64,000 nt of DNA from Lysobacter stagni (lineage in GTDB: Bacteria > Pseudomonadota > Gammaproteobacteria > Xanthomonadales > Xanthomonadaceae). The translations under genes and the position numbers were made by a program. Position 1 is the first letter of the stretch; each line of letters begins with the position of its first letter. The notes below the pieces were generated by a model. It searched no databases, was not told the origin of the DNA, and worked only from the letters and a program-made list of their open reading frames with translations. The stretch is from assembly GCF_030053425.1 (NCBI RefSeq), contig NZ_JASGBI010000001.1:1558001-1622000 (forward strand), written 5' to 3'. This document shows positions 51,741 through 62,038 of the stretch, one piece after another.

Positions 51741-52925
51741 ATGAGCGAACGACACGCGGAAGGCGGGGCTCGGAAGCCCGGTCTGGGAACCCTTGCGATC
51801 CACGCCGGACAGTCGCCGGACCCGAGCACGGGTGCGGTCATGACGCCGATCTACGCCACCTCGACCTACGCACAGTCCAGCCCGGGCGTGCACCAGGGGT
51901 TCGAGTACTCGCGCAGCCACAATCCCACCCGGTTCGCCTATGAGCGCTGCGTCGCCGGCCTGGAAGGTGGCACGCGCGGTTTCGCCTTTGCCTCGGGCCT
52001 GGCGGCCACCTCGACGATCCTCGAACTGCTGGATTCCGGCAGCCACGTGGTTGCCATGGACGATGTCTACGGCGGCACGTATCGCCTGTTCGAGCGCGTG
52101 CGCCGCCGGTCTGCCGGCCTGGATTTCAGCTGGGTCGACCTGAGCGACGTCAGCGCGTTCGAGGCCGCGATCCGTCCCGAAACGAAGATGGTCTGGATCG
52201 AGACGCCGACCAACCCGCTGCTCAAGCTGGTGGACATCGCGCAGATCGCCGCCATCGCGCGCAAGCGCGGCCTGATCGTGGTGGTCGACAACACGTTCTC
52301 TTCGCCGATCCTGCAGCGCCCGCTCGAACTGGGCGCGCACATCGTCATGCACTCGGCGACGAAGTACCTCAACGGCCACTCCGACATCGTCGGCGGCATG
52401 GCGGTGGTCGGCGACGATGCCGAGATCGCCGACCGCATGGCCTTCCTGCAGAACGCCATCGGTGGCGTGCAGGGCCCCTTCGACAGCTTCCTCGCCCTGC
52501 GCGGCCTCAAGACCCTGCACCTGCGCATGAAGGCGCACTGCGAGAACGCGCAGGCGCTGGCCGAGTGGCTGGAAACCCATCCGGCCATCGAGAAAGTGCT
52601 CTACCCCGGCCTGAAGTCGCACCCGCAGTACGAACTGGCCAAGCGCCAGATGCACGGCCCCGGCGGCATGATCAGCATCTACATCAAGGGCGGCGAAGCC
52701 GCCGCGCGCCGCATGATGGAGCGTTGCGAATACTTCACCGTGGCCGAGTCACTCGGCGGCGTGGAAAGCCTCATCAACCACCCGGCAATCATGACGCATG
52801 CGTCGGTACCGGCGGAGCGGCGTGCGCAGCTGGGCATCGCCGACAATCTGGTGCGGCTGAGCGTCGGTGTGGAGGACCTCGAAGACCTGAAGGCGGATGT
52901 TGATCACGCCCTTGGTCAACCGTGA
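51741..52925 (+). CDS. metB: Cystathionine gamma-lyase/gamma-synthase (MetB-type PLP enzyme)
   Basis: A 394-residue Cys/Met-metabolism PLP enzyme. The PLP-binding Lys is in 'MHSATKYLNGHSDIVGGMAV', with 'GVHQGFEYSRSHNPTRFAYE' and 'GLGGVESLINHPAIMTHASV'-like segments for substrate binding. Downstream of cbs the lyase direction (cystathionine to cysteine) is more likely than synthase. RBS AGGAAGG precedes ATG 51741. In Xanthomonas this gene marks the left border of the LPS locus, as it does here. Confidence 0.9.
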   Translation: MSERHAEGGARKPGLGTLAIHAGQSPDPSTGAVMTPIYATSTYAQSSPGVHQGFEYSRSHNPTRFAYERCVAGLEGGTRGFAFASGLAATSTILELLDSGSHVVAMDDVYGGTYRLFERVRRRSAGLDFSWVDLSDVSAFEAAIRPETKMVWIETPTNPLLKLVDIAQIAAIARKRGLIVVVDNTFSSPILQRPLELGAHIVMHSATKYLNGHSDIVGGMAVVGDDAEIADRMAFLQNAIGGVQGPFDSFLALRGLKTLHLRMKAHCENAQALAEWLETHPAIEKVLYPGLKSHPQYELAKRQMHGPGGMISIYIKGGEAAARRMMERCEYFTVAESLGGVESLINHPAIMTHASVPAERRAQLGIADNLVRLSVGVEDLEDLKADVDHALGQP

Positions 52926-54330
52926 ACCGATTGCAGCGCCGTTGGAACTGCAAGTGAAAAAGAATGGGCGATCCGGCAGAAGTCTGAGCGCGACCGTGAG
53001 TCGTGCGGGCAGATGGGCTGCCAGTCAGTCCTGGCTGCTTGCTGCCTATAAGTTGATGCCAATGCGCATTCGCCAAGGCGTTTCTTCAACGTTCGGTGCG
53101 CACGTCCAGCGCAGCTTGGGGTTCGAACGCACCGCGCGCTGGGATGAGGACGTTGCCTTCTGGCGACCGGAACGAGAACCGTCGGCACCTTCGGATGACG
53201 GTATCGGCGTGAACCTCGTTGGGTATTTCAGCGGTCAGTTCGGGCTTGCGGAAAGCGCGCGCGCCTATGCCAAGGCCCTGATCGATGCCGGCTGCCCCAT
53301 CAGCCTGCACGAAGCGGACATCGATGTGCCGCACAGCATGGGTGACCGGACCATGCGGTCCTTGATGGGCGCTGGCGCGCGTCATGGCGTCGACATCGTG
53401 TTCGTGAATCCGGATCACTTTGCGTCCGCACTCGAACGGATGCCGGTTGGTTCGCGCCGTCCGAGGATTGTCGGGTTCTGGTTCTGGGAGCTTGCCGAGG
53501 TGCCGCGCCAGTGGTTGCCCGCCATTGAGGCAGTCGACGAGATCATGGTGGCGACGGAGTTCGTCGCCGATGCCTTCCGCGCGGTGACGGACAAGCCGGT
53601 AACTACGATCAACTACCCGCTGCAGATTCCCATCTCGAGTCGCCTGGCGCGTTCCGATTTCGGCATCCCCGAGAACGCATATGCCTTCCTGTGCACATTC
53701 GATTTCAACTCCGCCATCGAGCGCAAGAACCCGATGGCTGTCGTCCGCGCATTCCGCGCCGCCTTCGCTTCCGGGCGTGACGACTTCTTTCTGATGATCA
53801 AATCCTCCAATGGGGGGCGTCAACCGGACCAGCTGCGCCGGCTGCTGGACGAGATCGGCGACGACCAGCGCATCCAGGTGCGTGATGATGTGATCGAAGG
53901 CCATCACCTTCATGCGCTTCAGCACGCGTGCGACGCTTATGTGTCGCTGCACCGCGCGGAGGGCCTTGGACTGGGCATGGCTGAGTCCATGAGGATCGGC
54001 AAGCCGGTCGTCGCAACCGGCTGGTCCGGCAACATGGCCTTCATGAACGAGCGCAACAGCCTGCTCGTCGACTACACACTGACGCAGGTAGAGGCAGGGC
54101 AATACCCGAACGCCACCGGCATGCTCTGGGCCGAGCCCAACCTCGACTCTGCTGCGAGCCTGATGAGAAAGCTCGCAGACGATCGCGAATGGGGCCGCAA
54201 TATCGGTCGGCGAGCCGCTGTGGACATCGCCGAGACGCTGTCACCCGCTCGCAGCGCCGACGCGATGATGCGTTGGTTGACCACCGTGGACACCTCGGGT
54301 GTCCACCCTCACGGACAACAGCAGTCATGA
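52897..54330 (+). CDS. GT4-family glycosyltransferase (O-antigen locus)
   Basis: A 477-residue glycosyltransferase. N-terminal domain ~60-250 contains 'GVNLVGYFSGQFGLAESARA', a motif seen in enzymes that walk along polymer sugars. The C-terminal nucleotide-sugar domain contains 'VSLHRAEGLGLGMAESMRIG', the GT4 'EG.G...AEAMA..' motif, plus 'VATGWSGNMAFM'. The ATG at 52897 overlaps metB by 29 bases; GTG 52954 is an alternative. It is coupled to wzm by an ATGA overlap and so belongs to the LPS transcript. Confidence 0.85.
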   Translation: MLITPLVNREPIAAPLELQVKKNGRSGRSLSATVSRAGRWAASQSWLLAAYKLMPMRIRQGVSSTFGAHVQRSLGFERTARWDEDVAFWRPEREPSAPSDDGIGVNLVGYFSGQFGLAESARAYAKALIDAGCPISLHEADIDVPHSMGDRTMRSLMGAGARHGVDIVFVNPDHFASALERMPVGSRRPRIVGFWFWELAEVPRQWLPAIEAVDEIMVATEFVADAFRAVTDKPVTTINYPLQIPISSRLARSDFGIPENAYAFLCTFDFNSAIERKNPMAVVRAFRAAFASGRDDFFLMIKSSNGGRQPDQLRRLLDEIGDDQRIQVRDDVIEGHHLHALQHACDAYVSLHRAEGLGLGMAESMRIGKPVVATGWSGNMAFMNERNSLLVDYTLTQVEAGQYPNATGMLWAEPNLDSAASLMRKLADDREWGRNIGRRAAVDIAETLSPARSADAMMRWLTTVDTSGVHPHGQQQS

Positions 54331-55118
54331 AGTTCCTGCGAGCCATCTGGGCTTATCGCTATTTCATCCTCGTGTCGATCAGGAACGAGTTGAGGGTGCG
54401 CTTCACGCGGAGCAAGCTGGGCGGGCTGTGGATGGTGATTCATCCGCTTTCCCAGGTGCTCATCTTCGCCCTTATCCTGTCCGAAGTGCTGTCGGCGAAA
54501 CTGCCGGGCGTCGACAACAAGTACGCCTACGCGCTGTACCTGCTTGCAGGCATGCTGTTCTGGTCACTTTTCGTCGAAACCATCGGAAAGTTCCTGACGT
54601 TGTTCATCGACAACGGCAATCTGATGAAGAAGATGGCCTTTCCCCGCATCTGTCTGCCGATCATCGCGGGCGGGACAATGCTGGTGAACAACGTCCTGTT
54701 GTGCCTGGCGATCTTCGGAGTTTTCGCAGTGCTGGGGCACTTTCCTGATCACCAGATCGTGTGGTTGCCGCTGCTCATCGTGGCCAACCTGCTGCTGGCG
54801 ATGTCGCTGGGAATGCTGCTTGGAATACTCAATGTGTTCATGCGCGACCTTGGACAGGTGGTCCCGGTCGTGCTGTCGGCACTCTTCTGGCTGACGCCCA
54901 TTGTCTACAACATCAACGTGCTGCCTGAGCGATTCCAGCGCTGGTTTGCGTTGAATCCGCTGCATCCCCTCGTGACGAGCTACCAGAACGTGCTTGTGTA
55001 CGGAAAAGCGCCCGCGTGGGGTGGCTTGCTGGTGCTCATCCTCGGGACCATGGTGTTGTCCCTGACGGCGCTCTTCGTGTTCCGACAGGCCTCGGCGGAA
55101 ATGGTGGACTCCCTATGA
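54327..55118 (+). CDS. wzm: O-antigen ABC transporter permease Wzm
   Basis: A 263-residue ABC-2-type permease with six membrane helices. 'FTRSKLGGLWMVIHPLSQVL' and 'LTPIVYNINVLPERFQRWFA' followed by 'NPLHPLVTSYQNV' are typical of polysaccharide exporters. It transports lipid-linked O-polysaccharide across the inner membrane with Wzt. Start and stop both overlap neighbours by ATGA, giving a tightly coupled GT-wzm-wzt unit. Confidence 0.93.
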   Translation: MKFLRAIWAYRYFILVSIRNELRVRFTRSKLGGLWMVIHPLSQVLIFALILSEVLSAKLPGVDNKYAYALYLLAGMLFWSLFVETIGKFLTLFIDNGNLMKKMAFPRICLPIIAGGTMLVNNVLLCLAIFGVFAVLGHFPDHQIVWLPLLIVANLLLAMSLGMLLGILNVFMRDLGQVVPVVLSALFWLTPIVYNINVLPERFQRWFALNPLHPLVTSYQNVLVYGKAPAWGGLLVLILGTMVLSLTALFVFRQASAEMVDSL

Positions 55119-56353
55119 GTGCGCAGTTGCATGTCGAAGGTTTGAGCAAGTCGTACGCTCGCTGGTCGAACGAATGGCTGCGCGTACTTTCCTGGTTCGG
55201 CCTGCCGGTGAAGCCTGTTGAGCAGCACAACGTGCTGCGCAACATCAGCTTTACTGTCCGGCCCGGCGAGTGCGTGGGCATCGTCGGTCAGAACGGCGCG
55301 GGTAAGAGCACGCTGCTGAAGCTGATCACCGGCACATTGCAACCGACGTCGGGCCGCGTGACCAGGACGGGCAGTGTTTCGGCGATCCTCGAACTGGGCA
55401 TGGGCTTCAACCTTGACCTGACCGGACGCCAGAACGTGTTCCACGCGGCAGGATTGATGGGGCGCTCACAAGCTGAGGTGGCGGCGGTCATTGCCGATAT
55501 CGAGCGATTCGCCGAGATCGGGGACTACTTCGATGAGCCGGTGCGTACCTATTCCAGCGGCATGCAGATGCGCGTGGCCTTCAGCGTCGCCACAGCGTTT
55601 CGACCGGACCTTCTGATCGTCGACGAGGCTTTGTCGGTCGGCGACACGTACTTCGTGCACAAGTGCTTCGATCGCATCAAGGAGTTCCGGGAGCAAGGAA
55701 CCACCCTGTTGTTCGTCTCGCACGACCCGACCGCCGTGCAGGCGCTATGCGACCGGGCGATCCTCATCGAGGCGGGCAGTCTCATCCTCGACGCGGAACC
55801 CAAGCAGGTCATCGATTACTACAATGCGTTGATCGCCAAGAAGGAGCAGGCGGCGATCACGGTGTCCACGCTTGAGCAGGGTGGCGTCTCGGTCGAGTCG
55901 GGTAGCTACGAAGCGTCGGTGGAGGGAGTCGCGCTGCTGAACGAGCGGGGAGAGGCGACCGAATATCTCGAAGTCGGCGAGATTGTCACCCTGAGTGTGC
56001 GGGTGCGGGTCCGCGATCCCCTTGAGAATCTTGTGTTTGGTTACATGGTCCGTGACCGTTTGGGGCAGGTCATGTTCGGCACCAACACTCACTACTCGGA
56101 TCAGGGGCTCACAAGCTTGCAGGCAGGTGAGGAGCTGGTCTTTGAAGCGCGCTTCGCCGCAGCGCTCGGGCCAGGCAGCTATTCGATCTCGATCGCGCTT
56201 GCCGATGCGCAGGATCACATCGGCCGCAACTATCAATGGAAGGATATGGCGCTGATGTTCGCGGTGGTGAATGCGAGCCGCGACTACTTCATCGGAAGCT
56301 GCTGGCTGCCGCCGAAGATCGCCATCAAGTCGTCCCTTCAGGCGGCACAATGA
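55115..56353 (+). CDS. wzt: O-antigen ABC transporter ATPase Wzt with carbohydrate-binding domain
   Basis: A 412-residue ATPase. Walker A is 'VGQNGAGKSTLLKLITGTL', signature 'RTYSSGMQMRVAFSVATAF', Walker B 'PDLLIVDEALSVGDTYFVHK'. Residues ~270-412 form the C-terminal beta-sandwich (Wzt_C) that binds the O-antigen end in E. coli O8/O9. That implies export depends on a terminal modification, consistent with the methyltransferase downstream. Start overlaps wzm by ATGA. Confidence 0.94.
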   Translation: MSAQLHVEGLSKSYARWSNEWLRVLSWFGLPVKPVEQHNVLRNISFTVRPGECVGIVGQNGAGKSTLLKLITGTLQPTSGRVTRTGSVSAILELGMGFNLDLTGRQNVFHAAGLMGRSQAEVAAVIADIERFAEIGDYFDEPVRTYSSGMQMRVAFSVATAFRPDLLIVDEALSVGDTYFVHKCFDRIKEFREQGTTLLFVSHDPTAVQALCDRAILIEAGSLILDAEPKQVIDYYNALIAKKEQAAITVSTLEQGGVSVESGSYEASVEGVALLNERGEATEYLEVGEIVTLSVRVRVRDPLENLVFGYMVRDRLGQVMFGTNTHYSDQGLTSLQAGEELVFEARFAAALGPGSYSISIALADAQDHIGRNYQWKDMALMFAVVNASRDYFIGSCWLPPKIAIKSSLQAAQ

Positions 56354-56401
56354 CCTGCTGTCCGCAGCTCATCAACGGTTCTGGAAGTTCTTGGAGCATA
56401 C

Positions 56402-57816
56402 ATGTCTGGCAGGAATGAGCATCTGATCTCGGCCGAAGAGGTGATGCGTCGGGTGCGCGTCAAGCTGGGGCTTCCCCATGCAGGGAGCACGCCAACGCTG
56501 TCCGCGCAGGAAGGGATCAATGGGCAGGGCCCGCTCCTGTCTGCCGCCGCACAGCGGGATTTCCAACGGAAAGGGGAGTACGCGCTGGGTGATCTGCTGC
56601 GTTACGATGACGCCGAGTTCGTAACCAACGTCTATCGAGCCGTGCTCGTACGCGAGCCCGATGGTGGCGCTGGCGGTTACCTGCGCGAACTGCGCGCGGG
56701 TAGCATTTCAAAGGTCGAGGTGATTGGCGCCATCCGCTGGTCCCCGGAAGGCCTTTCCCGATCGGTCCACGTCGACGGGTTGCTCATCCCTTACAAGCTT
56801 CAGGTGTGGCGCCGTCTCCCCGTCGTGGGCCGTGTACTCGGATGGGGCCTGGATGCGATCCGCCTGCCAACGCTGTTGCGGCGCCTGGAAACGCAACTGG
56901 GGCATGTGAGCGGCGATGCGCAGGCGATGCATGAGGCGCTCGGACGCGTTTCCGCGACCAACAGTGAGCGAATCGTATCGCTCGAGAAAGCCGTGACGGC
57001 ACTGCCCAGCATGGAGGCCATCGAAGATCTGCAGTCGCGCATGGACGCCCAGGCCGAACGTATCTCGGCAGAAATCGAGGTTATGAAGACGTCGCGCGGT
57101 CCGGCGGTGGGCGAGAGTCTGCGCAAGGATCTTGACCAGCTCTATGCAGACTTCGAGGAACAGTTCCGCGGCCCCGAAGAACAGATCCGCCAACGTCTCG
57201 AACCCTACCTCAAGTTCGTTTCGGACCTTGGTGTAGGCACGCCGGATACGCCGGTGGTGGACCTGGGCTGCGGCCGCGGCGAGTGGTTGCAGATGCTGCG
57301 CGACCGAGGGCTTACCGCATCAGGCGTGGACCTCAACGAGGTATTCGTCCAGACCTGTCAGGCGAAGGGTCTGAACGTTGCCGCGCAAGATGCCATTGCC
57401 ATGCTGCGCAGTTTGCCGGCGCGCTCGGTAGGCCTGGTCACCTCGTTCCATCTCGTCGAACACCTCCCGTTCGAGGTGATGATCGACCTCTTCGACGAAG
57501 CGCTGAGGGTGCTGGTGCCAGGGGGCGGCATGATCATCGAGACGCCGAATCCGGAGAATGCACTCGTGGCCCAGTGGGCCTTCTATATGGATCCGACGCA
57601 CCGTAATCCACTCCCGCCCGAGATGCTGCGTTGGATGGTGAACTCGCGGGGGTTCGTCCAGTCGGACATCGTCAGGCTCTTCGAGGCGAGGACCCCGACC
57701 GCGTTGGAAGCGGTGCCGGCAGAGATGGCCGGCGCGGCCACCATCAATGCCCTGGCGGAGCCGACGCGCGCGTCCCTGGACTACGCGATCGTCGCGAGAA
57801 AGTCGGTGTCCGCGCT

Positions 57817-57820
<4 letters not shown>
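56402..57820 (+). CDS. DUF4214 / coiled-coil / SAM-methyltransferase fusion
   Basis: A 472-residue protein in three parts: a DUF4214-like helical domain (~55-115, 'FVTNVYRAVLVREPDGGAGG'), a coiled coil (~160-265) and a class I methyltransferase (~280-470) with SAM motif 'VVDLGCGRGEWLQMLRDRG' and 'LVTSFHLVEHLPFEVMIDLF'. The order resembles WbdD-like terminators that cap O-polysaccharides with methyl groups. The methyl cap could be what Wzt_C recognises. Its stop overlaps the rmd start (GTGA). Confidence 0.82.
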
Positions 57821-59696
<1,876 letters not shown>

Positions 59697-59710
59697 CAGT
59701 CAAGGGTGTC

Positions 59711-62038
59711 ATGGAACGACGACTGATCCGCTCGCGCGAAGCATTCGGGCCGGGCCGCCTTCGAGCGGCGATGACCTGGCTGGAACATCCGTCGGTGGCC
59801 GCGCTGGCGCTGTTGCTGACCTTCCTTGCCTTCGGGGCATTCTGGGCGTTGAACGCCGATCCACTCCGCGGCGATGCGGTGATGGCCACGTCGGTTCGCG
59901 CGACCGGTTTCGTCCCCGAAGGACGCGATGGGTTCAAGGCCGTCGAGAGCAGCGTATCGCGCGTGCTGGAAGGGCATATACCCGTGGCCGCGGATCATGG
60001 GTACGTGTACTCATTCACCGTGCGCCCCGTCGATTCGGCGGCCGTCGCGTTGACCGTCGACCTGTTCGGCCCCGGATATGACAGCCCCAGGCAGGAACAG
60101 AACCTGACGGTCCTCGGCGGGCCGGCGCCCGTCGAGTTGCGTGGCGTGATCGAGAGTGGCGACGAGGTCCCACCGGATGTGTCGTTCCGGATCCTTCATT
60201 CCGGTCCGCCAGGTGTGGTCATCGAGAACATCCGCATCGGTCGATTGAACGCGTGGCGGCTGTGGGGGCAGCACCTGGCGACGATCGCGCTCATCGTCGC
60301 GACGTTGTGGTCAGCATGGCTGTTCGGCGGTTGGGTGGTTCGGGGCGAAGAACGTCAACCCGCTCGCGTGGCAACTCCGGTCGTCGCGTTGGGGCTCATC
60401 TTTGTGGCGAGCGTCGCCCTGCGGTTCTGTGTCTCGCTCGCGTTGCCCTACTGGTCGGGGGACGAATACGTCTACAAGGCCATCGCGATGGGATTGTGGC
60501 AGGGGGGCAAGGAAGGGATTCCGTTGTCCGACCAGATCCAGCACGCCACCAACCTGCCGAACATGCTGTATCCGTACCTGATCGCTCCGGCATTCGCGAT
60601 GGGTGAGTCCTTCTACACGGGCATCCGTTTCATCAATGCCGTACTGGTGTCCAGCGCCGTGTTCCCGGCCTATGCGATTGCCCGGCGGTTTCTTCCGCTG
60701 CGTGCATCGCTGGTGGTCGCAGCGGCCTCGGTAGTGCTTCCCGCTGTCTTCATCTCGGCCTACGCGGTCACCGAGGTCCTGTACTTCCCGTTGTTCCTGT
60801 TGTGCGTGGCAGTTGGCCTCAGCTCGCTGGAGCGACCCGAAGCATGGGGCCGCGCGGCGACCCTGGGATTGCTGGTGGGCGCGCTGCTGAATGTGCGCCT
60901 CAACGGGATCATCCTGCTGCCGGCGTATCTGATCTCCCTCGCACTCGTGATGCGTGCCTCCTCGCGAGGGCGCATGGTTGCATTGGCCAAGTCGGCGGCT
61001 GCCATGCTGGCTTCGATGCTGGTCGCCTATCTTGCGATCAGATCGCTGATCTCGATCTCCGGAACGGCGGGATTGGGGATGTACGAGAACCACTCCGGTG
61101 GTTGGCTCTCTTCCGCGTGGTCAGCGGCGATCTCCGATCCACGGGGCGTGTGGAAGCTGCTGCTGGGGCATCTCACCATCCTGGCCTTCCCTTTCGCGCT
61201 GGGTATCGCGACGTTGATGGCCATGATTGCGATGCCAGTCGGAAACTCGGAAGAGTCGACACGCTGGCGCCTGCACATGTTCCTTCTGCTGGCCGCGGCG
61301 GGTGCGGTAGCGATGGCGCTCGTCTTCACCCTGGGCGTTTCGAAGGTGGATCTGGGAGGGCTGGGGCGCTGGCACAGCCGCTATTACTTCAGCGTGTTCC
61401 CCTTGCTCCTGGTGGCCTGCATGGCGCCGCTGGACCGGGCTCGCGTCGGAGGGCCTGGGCGCTGGCTGTACTGGCTGACGCTGGGTGTGTTCCTGCTGGC
61501 GCCCGTGTTGTTCGTCGTCGTCCACAAGTTCAGTGCGGACCCCTGGTTTGGCGCGACCGTGGACAGCATGGAGGCGCACTGGTATCGGGCGCACGCCCGC
61601 TGGCTGGTCGTGTTGGCCGTGGGTGCGCTACTGGCCGCGTACCTGAAACTAAACAGGAGCCAGTCCGCCGCGGCACTGGCCGTCATCGGTGTGTGGCTGC
61701 TGCTGGCCAACTACGGGACCTGGCGAGAACTGCGCGATCGTAGTCCGGGTGCGAGCGACTCTCACTGTGGCGCTGTTGCGGCTGAGCTACTATCGCGAAA
61801 TCCGGGGCCGGTAGCTGTCGTCGTAAGCGGCAGGAAGGGGCTGGTCGACAATGTCTTCTGGCTTCCTGCCTTTCCCGTCACGACCAGGATGGTCGATGCA
61901 AACAGCGAGCTGAGCGCTCATCAGCTGGCAAATGCGCGATATATCCTCGCCGATTCGGGTGTGACGATCAGGGACGCGACCCGGGTGTCGGGAACCGGCC
62001 TTTGCAGGATATACAAGGTGAGTGAACATGAACGCTAA
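59711..62038 (+). CDS. Multi-TM glycosyltransferase-like membrane protein (GT-C/GT39-like)
   Basis: A 775-residue protein. One N-terminal TM (~30-48) is followed by a periplasmic beta-rich domain (~55-190, 'PVDSAAVALTVDLFGPGYD') and then 10-12 TM helices (~200-690). 'YWSGDEYVYKAIAMGL' has the acidic DE that GT-C transferases keep in their first loop. The C-terminal ~85 residues are extracytoplasmic. It may add a sugar from a polyprenyl-phosphate carrier on the periplasmic side, or act in ligation. Specificity unknown. Its stop overlaps the next gene by 11 bases. Confidence 0.75.
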   Translation: MERRLIRSREAFGPGRLRAAMTWLEHPSVAALALLLTFLAFGAFWALNADPLRGDAVMATSVRATGFVPEGRDGFKAVESSVSRVLEGHIPVAADHGYVYSFTVRPVDSAAVALTVDLFGPGYDSPRQEQNLTVLGGPAPVELRGVIESGDEVPPDVSFRILHSGPPGVVIENIRIGRLNAWRLWGQHLATIALIVATLWSAWLFGGWVVRGEERQPARVATPVVALGLIFVASVALRFCVSLALPYWSGDEYVYKAIAMGLWQGGKEGIPLSDQIQHATNLPNMLYPYLIAPAFAMGESFYTGIRFINAVLVSSAVFPAYAIARRFLPLRASLVVAAASVVLPAVFISAYAVTEVLYFPLFLLCVAVGLSSLERPEAWGRAATLGLLVGALLNVRLNGIILLPAYLISLALVMRASSRGRMVALAKSAAAMLASMLVAYLAIRSLISISGTAGLGMYENHSGGWLSSAWSAAISDPRGVWKLLLGHLTILAFPFALGIATLMAMIAMPVGNSEESTRWRLHMFLLLAAAGAVAMALVFTLGVSKVDLGGLGRWHSRYYFSVFPLLLVACMAPLDRARVGGPGRWLYWLTLGVFLLAPVLFVVVHKFSADPWFGATVDSMEAHWYRAHARWLVVLAVGALLAAYLKLNRSQSAAALAVIGVWLLLANYGTWRELRDRSPGASDSHCGAVAAELLSRNPGPVAVVVSGRKGLVDNVFWLPAFPVTTRMVDANSELSAHQLANARYILADSGVTIRDATRVSGTGLCRIYKVSEHER